Part shown: positions 1 to 9,869 of the stretch, in pieces
How the letters are laid out: the number at the start of each line of letters is the position of its first letter
How positions within the stretch are numbered: position 1 is the first letter of the stretch
NCBI GenBank assembly: GCA_050084515.1
Contig: CM114271.1
Location: forward strand, 50,158,001 to 50,222,000
Length of the DNA stretch: 64,000 nt
DNA from: Blasia pusilla
Taxonomy: Eukaryota; Marchantiophyta; Marchantiopsida; Blasiales
Direction of reading: 5' to 3'
The notes under the pieces: model-generated
The model's input: the letters and a program-made list of their open reading frames with translations, nothing else
Database searches by the model: none
Told to the model about the DNA's origin: nothing
Program-made: the position numbers and the translations under genes

Positions 1-3000
1 TAATGGGTCGTTTACGATGATCCATCATTTATTCAATGATGGATCATTGTAAACGACTTAAGACTTCAGGATGTTGATCAGATTTGTTCGGGAATAGCTT
101 ACTTAGCTTAGCTACCTTAATTGGTACGGGTTTGTACATATACGCTAGCTAATGATCTTGTGGAGAAACTTGATTTTCGAAATCCAACTGCTACCCAGTC
201 TATGAATGATCCTTCTCGGTGAGGTTCGACTCATCTAGATAGGAGTGACCACCGAAGTAGTCACCGTCAGGGTAATTCTATGGGCTTACCAGGAGCTGCG
301 ATCCAAACCAGAGGACTTACTTGTTAGATTCTGCCATGTTGTACGTCTCAATAATATCTGGACACTTGGCAGATCATATAGAGACAAATTAGTGGATAGA
401 ACCAGTAGCGCAGATATGTTCGAACAACTTGTGAGTACTGTGAACCCAAATTCAGGTATCTATATGTAAAGGCACCCTTCGCATCGTTGACAACTTGTCT
501 ACGAGCATACTAATACAAGTCAATCTGAAAGTCGCAGCGCAACCTTCAGCATATAGGTTTTCTTCCATTCACCACCATATCCTCTCCCCATTCTACATTA
601 TGTGAGTCCTCTGTAACTCACAGACAGTACTCTGTAATTTCAAATTCATGCTCGTTTGTGCAAGTGATCAGGGGGGAGTATATAGATCTGAACACACTTG
701 TACGTACTCTGGATCATGCCAACCGAATTTCGAACAGGATCACCAGAGAAAATCTAAAATCAGCGTGGCTACGTGAGGGTGGATCGATGTAAAACAAACC
801 TAATTAGCCCTGATTTCTATATCCCTTCAAGGAATTCTAGATCAAAGATCCACAGATCGCATGAAAAGCCCATGGATTCAAGGAGCGAACCATACATCAG
901 GATGGTCTAAATTTCAGATGTGGGTTTACACGGACCTCTCATCGTGAGCACCCAACTTCTTCTCCTGATTTTAAATCTCATGAATTTGCTCTCTAAGCTT
1001 AGAATCCCCAAAGAGAGATCCGCACTGAGCTTGCATTGATTTTCCTCACATCCATATTTCACCAGATATTGTTCTAAGTCCCCGTTCTCGCTAACTCTAA
1101 GAATTCCTTGATAAATCTTCAAGAAGCGCGCAGCACTTAGCCAGTCGAATGCTCCAAGCGGCTGCTGCTGTAGGAATGAGGATCATCCGGCGCAATTAAT
1201 CAATGGTAGGTACTACTGGTTCTGCATGACCACTTGTTGTTTCAGGGTACTCCAATTCGGCTCTTTGTGTTGAATTTTCATCGTTGTGGTGTATTCTGCT
1301 GCGACAGTCATATATTCTTCCGAACTAGACACTGCATACAACTAATTGAATTTTGTATATAAAGGGGAATCCGATGATATTGTGGGCAATCCATGAATCG
1401 ATGCAGGATACTGTCGGGGAGAATTCATCTGGAGAACAGGCCATGCTCATCTGTACTCATTCAGACCACTTAGATACACACTAGCTCAGAGAAGATGTTT
1501 CAAAGTTGGGAAACAACCGACTTGGGGACTGTATGAGCATCTAAGCTACATCGTCGATTTCAAATGATCGCCATTGTACGAAAACAGCCATGCGTTCCTT
1601 TGAAGATTGAACGCCGTTCGTTATTTAATGGTGGAATCACAGATAGTTTCCGTTCGAACGGTCATGAAATTGAACTTTCGCTACTTTGATCGACCAAGTA
1701 CAGTAGCAGCATCTACATCTTGGAACTCTTGAGAATCCCAATGCTCCCAGACTGCACACAAAATTGTTACTGCGATTCTGCTATAAACCGAGAGAATCGA
1801 TTCTTGAGGCTCAGAACTCCTCCAGTACGCATGCAGAGGCCAGGGAAAGTCGACCATGAATTCGTAGCTTTGATACATTTTTCGAGAAGTTGAAACTCGT
1901 GTAGTTTGCAAGCTCGCCTCCATAGATCCACCTTGAGCAAGACGTTCAACTTTTAGTCTTCTGTTCCGTCGCGTTTCTTGAGCACTCGCAAATCCGAGGA
2001 GGGAACTTCTAAGCCTCGAAGAAGAATATCACTGCACTTTACGAGATTCCTATTTTTGGGACAAATTTAGGAATTTGACTACTATGTTTGGTGATGGTAA
2101 TGCTGGTGGTAGATGGGCTGTTCTTAGAAGAAGATGCAGAGTCCAATCTAGGGAAAATTTATAACCTTGAAGGTTTCAAAGCTGGAATCACAGTTTCAGC
2201 TTTGAAACACCCTGGAATCAGAAACCCAAAAGCCGGCATCAAAAACCAAAAAGCGTTTACTAATTCACAAAACCTTCATTGACTGCAGGCTCGAAAGATT
2301 TCCGATTTGTACTTCAACCATTTGAACCCCCAACTTCAAAAAAATTTCCCGCCGTTGTGCATGAACCACTCGATTCATTCGGGCCTCCGGGTCCGACATC
2401 TACGCCCACCAAACAAAGATGCTTACTTACTCAATCTTATTAAATATGTCGGTGGTATAACCGATTTAATTTCCCCTCCATACATCTTTAATGCGTGGTT
2501 TTCAGAGTATGAGGCACTCGATGTAATATGTGTCCACCACAAAACGGAATGAACCTGAGCAAATAAAAAAAAAAGTCGTGTGGGTCATAGAAAAATGTGA
2601 CTTTTGACAGGTGGGATCCCTTCAGAATCTCTAAATAAATCAAAAAAATCAGTCAATGCCACTCTGCCCTCATAACGCCACCACACCTTCTCATTGAGGT
2701 AGATGATGCCAATTTATTAAGACCTTATTTAAATACGGAAGCTGGAGTTCTTGAGGGATTGATGGATAGATGGAGATCTGGGTGATGATCTTTGCTTTAC
2801 GAAATCTTCTTTTGAGAAGCGAAAAATGGGACGGAATCTCCTCTGGATGGATCGACTCAAAAAAAAAAACCGAATCTGAATACATGTATAGAGTCGAGGA
2901 CGAAAGAATACAGCTATATATCACGTGACGCATGTGCATCGACCATGATTGCAAACATATCAACCAGTTGTGACCCCATGATCGATCTGGAGCAAATGGA

Positions 3001-4695
3001 GAGCTTGGGAGAGATTTGCTTCAAACGGACGATCGTGTCAGGACGAGGACTTTTGACGCGGGATCTCTATCCTTGGGATTCAGGGTGGGTACTGCAGATG
3101 AGATTTTGCTTTCAAAAGATAATGACGAGCCCAGTTTGCGTGTGCTAGAGTGGTACCCTCTCCACCTAGACTACTTCAGAAGGCGGGGGATAGCTAGTTT
3201 TACCAGCACCAAGTACTTTGTGCACTTAATTATTAGTGCTTGTGTGCAAGTCCTTCCACAAAGGCTTGCAATCTGAGCTGTACATGCTGGGTAGTACCTA
3301 GTATGCTCGGTGTTGTGGAATCGTTGTGTTCGAGTCTTTGCAAGGCTTCTACAGATCTGTAGAACACCAACTTATTCAAGGTTGTTAGAGTCGACTCCAT
3401 CTAGAAAGACACCCCACCCCAACTTCCTCAAGACCATTTTCAGTGCATCCGGCCTACCTGCCAGATGAAGGATCTGGAATCCAGCCAGCTCAGACTAGGG
3501 TTTTTCGACCACAAAGCGCAGTAGGAAAAAGTTTTGCTGCGACGCATCTGGTGGATTCTCTGAAGTGCTTCGAAATACAGTGATGTACAGATCGACCGAC
3601 TTCATGGAATTAAAGTTGTTGTTGTGAACCAGTTTGGGTAATTGATGAATCAGGCGATCCTGACGCATGCACCTGCCAAATTAGGCCGCACGGACGGCAG
3701 TCGTGCAGCTGGTACCTCGGAAACTGTACCTAGGCACCGACATCTTCCGTGTGGGTCCTGGAATCCTGGAGCCTGGAGGGATCCATAGCCTCATAGCTGC
3801 TAGCGATGCAGTGCAGTGAAGTGAAGGTCTGCGAGCGAAAAGTGCGCATGGTACAATTACAATTGTCAAGGCGTGTGCTTGCGGGTAGATTCAAGTTAAA
3901 CTTTCAACTCTCTCTCGAGCTCGCTTTGGAAGTTTGGAATCTTCGATGGCAAATGTGAAACGCATGCGGGGGATCGATCATGAATCATGATTAGATGAGG
4001 AAAGGCTAGATTGGAAGGCTCTCAGGATTACAGTGATTACACATGCCTCCGTAACTCCGTTTCTTGCATCCCTCCGTAATTTCAGAGGTTTCTTCCTAAA
4101 AAGTCCACGTCTCTCAGGCTTTGGCCATGCATCATCGGATCATTGATTATCCTGCGCCTGCGCACGCATGAACGCACTCAGCGCTGACCCGTGAATGAAA
4201 AGAAGTCACCCGCATCTATATTTCATCTATCAATATTATTTTGGAAGCACACGCTCTCCTATTTCTTTGTGCTCATGTTGCAAGGACAAAAGCGGGTGGG
4301 AAATCAGCATAAATTACGCACAAATCTTTGCCCATCCTAAAATATTTGCAATCTAACATTTTGTACTATTTGTGTATATCTTATTATCCTTTAAATGATT
4401 TAGCTAAGATATAAAGCATTTATTTACGGCTTGTACAACATGTCTCTTTTTTCTTTTGTCGTTAGATTATCCACGTGTCTTCCCACACGTGTTTGGTAAT
4501 TAAAAAATATTTCCTCCTCTGAAAAGCCCCACCCTGGTTTTTTTAATTAAGGAAAAGGTAACAAGATCCTAACAAGGGAAGATAAGAAATGTGAAAGAAT
4601 ATGCAAAGAAAATGACAATAAACCAACCCAAGAACGTTATTGATGATTGGTACATTTAATAACTTGAAATAAATATGAATAAACAATAGTGGTTG
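1..4695. other. Unassigned DNA, no gene recognised
   Basis: I looked for conserved motifs in all short open frames here (none longer than about 90 codons) and recognise none. Base composition is mixed and slightly AT-rich, with no long tandem repeat. Frames overlap on both strands without any preferred one, which is what chance ORFs look like. The stretch may hold old, unrecognisable mobile-element remains or distal regulatory DNA. Confidence 0.5.
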
Positions 4696-4699
4696 GCTA

Positions 4700-4963
4700 G
4701 TCTACAATGGATGACAATGAGGGCGAGGGGCCCCTTACCACGGTCCGCGAGTTTTTTGTGACAACCGGTACATTTCCAGTCTCTATAAAACCGAGCGGCA
4801 ATTTTCGAAGTTTTCTTTGTTCCAGTCGGCTAAACAGATACGAATACAAAGGACACCCTTCCTGAACCCTCGGTTTCTGGCCGGTAAGTGACGAACTGGA
4901 TCGGGAATTCTCAAATTCTTCCGGCCAGGTCAACACGTGACCCCGGTTCTCCCCGGACATTAC
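4700..4963 (-). repeat. Dispersed repeat, copy 1 (inverted relative to 46.7 kb)
   Basis: Read on the minus strand, this block closely matches the plus strand at about 46735-46985. Shared landmarks include CCGGCCAGAAACCGAGGG-like and TTTGTATTCGTA-like segments and the end AACCGGTACATTT (minus: AAATGTACCGGTTGTCAC). It contains a short open frame that I read as incidental. Similar CCGG-rich phrases recur near 50165-50300. Likely a dispersed mobile-element piece (solo LTR, SINE-like or MITE-like); no ends with target duplications were found. Confidence 0.7.
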
Positions 4964-5860
4964 CCCTTACCCCTTTGGCACCACATGTCAACACTAATGC
5001 TTGTGTATGTTATAATGTCACCAAGATGCATTCAATTTGCTAAAAGATAAATACTGATAATAGATAGAAGGACTTCACTTGAGGTGACTTCCTCAAGCCC
5101 TCTTTGTCACTTTTGGAGCACTTCTCTTGCCAGATTTTGGTATAAGCTAGGGTGTTAGAGTCAACATTCCTTCATGGTAGTAGATGTCTTGATATTACCA
5201 TATAGATTTGAGAGTGGAATTGGTCGTGTGAGACATAATGTCAGCATTAGCATATGTGAGCTTGGGAGGACTGTGGAAGACTCTCAATAAGTCTGAATGC
5301 TTGAGCGTGTGAGACATGGTTCTCATCACTGCATTCTCCAAGGTTCGAAAGAACGAGGTATTTTGAGTAGTGGTAGTAGTATTACATGGAGTGGAGTAAG
5401 ATATTGAGGGGTTGTGAGTGAAGATCCACCTCAACTTCCCTCCATGGTTGGATTTTTATCCTTGGATAGCAGATCTAGTAATAGATGAGCTAGTAGACAC
5501 ATATAATGATATGTGGAAAGAGATGGACAACATGAGCCACAAGGGCATATGTCACTTCTTGAGTACAGTAGCAACATCGAATTGGAGGATTTGGTCTTGG
5601 ATCATGACACGTGGCGTGATTTTCCAGAGATATGAGTTGCTAAACAGTTCAACCCTTTTATGGCGTAGAAGGTTTGTTTGAGCATTCGGAGGGATATTCA
5701 ATGGAGGATTTTTGTAAATTTTGATCTTTACATGTCGTAGAAATCAATTCCTAGAAAGTGTACGGGGCTTGAAATTTTGTGTTCACTAGTGTTTATAAGG
5801 CGTAGTAACAAAGGTTAGATTCATACCATAAGTCAAGGGACTAGATGGGGATGAGAGGTG
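4964..5860. other. Unassigned DNA beside LTR fragments
   Basis: One 87-codon plus-strand frame (5418-5681) is rich in Trp, Asp and Ile and could be a degraded coding piece continuing toward the frame at 6177-6578, but I recognise no family. No tandem repeat or terminal structure is visible. Confidence 0.35.
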
Positions 5861-5867
5861 TCACATC

Positions 5868-6085
5868 TTATTTTGACATAGGTAGAGTTGTGGGGTCTCG
5901 GTGTACATGCGTGAGTGTATTTTTTCTATGTGTGGATCTACCTGTATGTTGGGGAAGATCAATGTTGTGTGGTGTATAGATATGACCAGCAATGTGGGTT
6001 GTGTAGCGATGTGTATGTGCATGAAAGAGGAGTGATGGCGGGGAGGTGATAAAGACTTGTGGTAGTAGAGGGCCACATAGTTTCA
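5868..6085 (-). repeat. LTR fragment, family B (minus orientation)
   Basis: The reverse complement carries ACACATCGCTACACAAC, then CACCACACAACA and CATACAGGTAGATCCACACA. These are in the same order as the plus-strand sequence at 52696-52850. The opening module is also related to the LTR start of the gypsy family described below. No matching partner LTR or internal domain is adjacent, so this is a solo or truncated LTR piece. Confidence 0.6.
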
Positions 6086-6176
6086 ATCCTAAAATGGAGT
6101 TCTTCCAAGAGTTGGGGAGGAACTATCAGGGTATACGAATCGGAAAGCTAAAGAGTATACAAGACTTTCAAGAGAT

Positions 6177-6578
6177 TTGTGTGAGAGTCTTCGAGAGGTG
6201 ATCACTCGCATACTATGTCTGATCATTGCAACTCACGGAGTGACTGAGGTATGGGTAGTTCTATATTGGTACGGGCCTCTAGATCAAGAGCCACATAGGA
6301 GAGTTTGGGATAGCATTGCGATGTTTCTTCACACGACAAAACCCACATTGAAGGTGATATTTGAGAAGTCTAAGTGGATTGAGCTCAACCTGAGTAAACA
6401 GCATGTTGTGACCATAAGATTCCCACAAGAATTGATAGATCCACACATACTAGTAGCCCCACCAATGCACCAATGCCACAAGTGCAGGTTGGTTTGCCCA
6501 AAGTACAAAGCGGATATTATAAGCCGATGCGGAAACGACCCCTGTAGACCTATGTTGGGGATCTTGGACCAAGTTTGA
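6177..6578 (+). CDS. Unrecognised 133-aa open frame with a Cys cluster
   Basis: This is an open frame of 133 codons with mostly sensible composition. Residues roughly 97-122 hold a cysteine/histidine cluster (CHKCRLVC followed by C-x4-C), which might be a zinc-binding piece. The upstream part is rich in Trp, Ile and Val. It lies just downstream of an LTR-like fragment, so a degraded gag- or transposase-derived exon is a plausible reading. I recognise no family, and a chance ORF is not excluded. Confidence 0.25.
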   Translation: MCESLREVITRILCLIIATHGVTEVWVVLYWYGPLDQEPHRRVWDSIAMFLHTTKPTLKVIFEKSKWIELNLSKQHVVTIRFPQELIDPHILVAPPMHQCHKCRLVCPKYKADIISRCGNDPCRPMLGILDQV

Positions 6579-7033
6579 TGAGTTGGACATGTGGTCGACC
6601 CCATACGTAGACAGATTACCCATAGTACGGTAGAGGGCCTACAACGCCTGCCATAATTAGGAACCATTATGGTTGGCCCTATCATAGTTGCAATGTGACC
6701 ATTATTGCTGATATGGCTACATTAGAGATAGGTGTTTTGAGTTTCACCGAGAAATACGTCCAAAGGTAAGCCAAGGGCTAAGGGGCAGTCACGTTGGTGG
6801 AGGTCAAGAAGTTTTTGGAAATAATGGTAGAGATCTACTTGTTTCTAGAGAGGATGGAGCATGTGCATTTTAGGTGCTACTTCTCACGTGTATCAATCGG
6901 TTGGAGCAGAGGATCGTTGTCATGACGATCACATAACCAAGGATGGATCTGGATGTAAGGGCATCTACTTCATGTGCAAGGAACGGACTTGTACATCCAA
7001 GTCCATTTTCGTGCAACCATGGCCGCTTGTACT
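6579..7033. other. Unassigned DNA with a hAT-like terminal fragment
   Basis: No gene is visible. Near 6979-7019 the sequence runs from CAAGGAACGGACTTG to TCCATTTTCGTGCAACCATG. This resembles the left and right ends of the non-autonomous elements at 7042 and 7473 pushed together, so it may be a deletion derivative. Its flanks do not form a clear 8-bp duplication. Confidence 0.35.
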
Positions 7034-7041
7034 AGGGTGAG

Positions 7042-7340
7042 CAAGGTTGCATGTGGACAAAGTTCATGTCCGTCCTATTGAAGGACTTGTCCGTATGGGC
7101 CCCACCTTTCCCTTCTTTTTCATTCCCCTTACTTGCCTTCATGTTCCATACTCCCCCATTTCTTCCTCCCTCCACCTCCACTTCCTCCTCCCTCATTGCT
7201 CCTCTCATCCTTGCCTTGCCTTCCATCATAGACTATATAAGTGTGGATCCCACCTTTGGAACCCATGTCCGTGGACATGTCCAGACTTGTCCGTCCATGT
7301 CCGTCCTAAGGAAGAACTTGTCCATTTTTGTGCAACCGTG
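7042..7340. mobile_element. Non-autonomous hAT-like element, 299 bp
   Basis: The element starts CAAGGTTGCATGTGGACAAA and ends TTTTTGTGCAACCGTG, so the outermost 11 bases form imperfect terminal inverted repeats. Repeated GTCCGTCC motifs lie just inside each end. It is flanked on both sides by the perfect 8-bp direct repeat AGGGTGAG (7034-7041 and 7341-7348). Terminal CA...TG and an 8-bp duplication are typical of the hAT superfamily. The interior is C/T-rich and has no transposase, so movement would need a transposase in trans. The overlapping short ORFs inside are incidental. Confidence 0.85.
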
Positions 7341-7472
7341 AGGGTGAGCTGCGCTCAATTTTTTTTCTGCCATAGACTTGGCAACTGTGGGAATTAGATC
7401 AATAAACTAGAAGAAATGTATCGTTTTTATGACTACACTTTAAACTCAAACTATGAGTAAAATGGTTGAGTC

Positions 7473-9150
7473 CAAGGTTGCACACGGACAAAGTCCGTTT
7501 CCATTTCGGTCGACTTATGTTTGTCCTATGGACGGACATATCTGTGCGGGCTCGTGTACCCATGTGCGGGGCCCATACCCGAGCCCGCCTGTAGCCCACA
7601 CCGGTTGCGTGGCCCTAAGCCCGCGCCTGCCCGCTTGGAGCCCTCACATGCCCACGCCATGCCCGCTTGGAGCCCGCACATGCCCGTCTAGAGCTCGTCC
7701 TTGCCCACCCTGGCCAGCACCTGCCCGCCCTAGCCCACACCTACCCACCAGAAGCCCGTGCCTGCCTCAAGCCCGCACCTACTCACTCCGAGCCCGCACT
7801 TGCCCGCTCTAAGCCCGCACCTGCTTGTCTCAAGCTCACACCTACCGGCCCAGAGCCCGCACCCGCCCGCTTGGAGCTCACGCATGCCTAGAGCTCGCGC
7901 CTGCCTAGAGCCCACGCCTGCCCGTCGGGAGCCCGCGCCCAATCAACCGAGAGCTCGTGTCTGCCTGCTCTAAGCCTGCACCTACTTGCCTCGAGTCCAT
8001 ACCTGCCCGTCCGGAACCCGCACTTGCCAGCTTGGAGCCCACCCTACGCGTCGCGCCCCTACTCTCCTTGAACGTCAATCTTTAGTGTTGCGGAAGCGTG
8101 CGTTCAGTAGGTCACGAACTCATCGCCGATCTGCACCCAAACACGCACTCTCGTTAGTCGGGTTTGGCCAACCGGCATTCCAACCCACCGAGTCCTCAAC
8201 TCGGCGTCTCATCAAGCTCAACCTTCCTTAATTCCTAGCTCCCAACACATGGCAAGTCCTTCAAGACTTGGAACAGACTTCCTGGTTAGTCCAGGGATTT
8301 GAAACGGCACTTACACGCCTAGCGATCCCAACTGTTCAACGGTCCTCGTGTGAGTTCCGAACCGAGACCCAAGTAATTGAGTCGCGGCGTGAAATCCAAG
8401 AGGGATGTCTAAAATCGCCTCAATGGACTTGGTGCAGGTTTTCCAACCCAATGCCCAAATTCGCGTTCCGTTCCATGCCCTTGAGCCGCCCCGCGGCGCC
8501 CAAAGTGGGGTTTGGGTTCCAAGCACTCTCGGAGACCTTCCCCCTTACTAGTACTTCTGGAGTTCTCCAATAACCCCTCCCCTTTGGGAAAAGAGGTTCG
8601 GGCCCTTCATTGTGGCCCTCAACCCGACTCCACTTACAGTCGTTTTCGGGTCGTATCTCGGCCACTGCTTATGCGTTTGCAGCGATCTTTGATGCGTTTG
8701 AACCGGCTCTCCATAAGCTTTCCAACGCACTCTTATTTGCTCCAAACGCATCTCGGCGCTAAAAGTTATGGCCATAAATACAGTCGGAAACTCTCAAACG
8801 CAAGTGGCGTTCCAAGTCCGGATCTTTCCTTTGGCAACCCACTTCCTAGACTTTCAAGTCTCATTCCGCGTTTGGTCCAGGTTTTCAAGTTGCGACCATC
8901 ACATCTGAAATGCGGCTTCTCGCTCGCGTCTCATCTCTTGTCTCCTCTTTGAGACAACTCCAACGCGCAAACCATCTTAGCGTGAGCCGCAAATGTTCCG
9001 ATGTTCCGCTTGGCACTTGTTTGGTCATGAGGGTCGCGACACTACGGGCCATGCAACGGGTGTGAGCTTCGTGAGCCCGAGTCTTTGTGGCGGGCTCAGG
9101 GCGGGCTTGGTGCGGGCATGTTCGGACATGTCCGTTTCCGTGCAACCTTG
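7473..9150. mobile_element. Larger non-autonomous hAT-like element, 1.68 kb
   Basis: It begins CAAGGTTGCACACGGACAAA and ends TCCGTTTCCGTGCAACCTTG. The outer repeats match each other and those of the 299-bp element at 7042. The flanks are GTTGAGTC (7465-7472) and GTTGAGGC (9151-9158), an 8-bp duplication with one mismatch. The interior holds a 21-bp minisatellite (7620-8045) and about 900 bp of GC-richer DNA (8050-8960) of unlike composition. That segment could be captured host sequence or a chance open stretch; I recognise no protein in it. Subterminal GGACATGTCCG-type repeats occur at both ends, as expected for transposase binding sites. Confidence 0.8.
7620..8045 (+). repeat. Degenerate 21-bp minisatellite, about 20 units
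   Basis: Units follow the pattern GCCCGCTTGGAGCCCGCACAT with variation in most positions, at a period of mainly 21 bp and occasional 15-17 bp units. Because 21 bp is seven codons, any frame without a stop in one unit stays open throughout. This explains the cluster of overlapping Pro/Ala/Arg-rich ORFs on both strands, which I do not consider genes. The array is internal to the 7473-9150 element. Confidence 0.85.
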
Positions 9151-9860
9151 GTTGAGGCATTGATTTTAGGATTGTGCTACTCATCTTGTCATTTTTCTAT
9201 GACCCAAGTAGTTAGCAACATCCTTTAGTCCTAAATCCCCACGTGTCCTCTATTTGTGAGTTATGAATAACGACTTATGTTTTAAAGGATTTCATGCTCC
9301 AATCATATGATGTTTCTTATTTATCTTGGGATATAAAATCATATAATTTATTTGAGGCGTTCTATTGTAGGGAAGCATTCAGACATTATTTCAGTAAGAC
9401 CTTATTAATAATTTCTAGCATAAACCGTCCATATGTGGCCATATCAAGATTTGGAAGAATGCCCACATAGAATTTAATACCACTTCAAATTTCTATGTCA
9501 TTTTACCAAAAAAATTTGCAAGTAAAATATTAATTTTCCCCTTACAATTCCATTTGGTGGAAAAACCTCCATATTCCTCGATAAAATTTCACCTTTATCT
9601 TAAAGAATACATATGAGAATGTTTGTATGATTTAGTGTCTTTAATCTAGTTTGAGTGATGGGCCAATAAACGAGGAAAACCAATACCAGTATTGATCATT
9701 GTCGTTGAGTGGTCATGTCATGAGCATTCTTCTTTATATTTTTCATCTTGAAGCATCATTGGTTCTCGCCATTAGATTGAGTTGAAACTTGAAGGATTGT
9801 ATTCTAGTGCGATCCTCTAACACTCAGTTGGATCAGATCTTCTATTACGTTTTGTATGAT
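9151..9860. other. AT-rich unassigned DNA
   Basis: No open frame of note and no recognised motif. Some phrases (for example around 9700-9860) resemble the start of the diverged tandem units that follow, so this may be the oldest, most decayed edge of that array. Confidence 0.4.
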
Positions 9861-9869
9861 GAAATCATA

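Noticed and set aside
7453-7973. Cluster of Pro/Ala/Arg-rich ORFs on both strands
   Set aside because: They follow the 21-bp (seven-codon) minisatellite, which keeps any initially open frame open.
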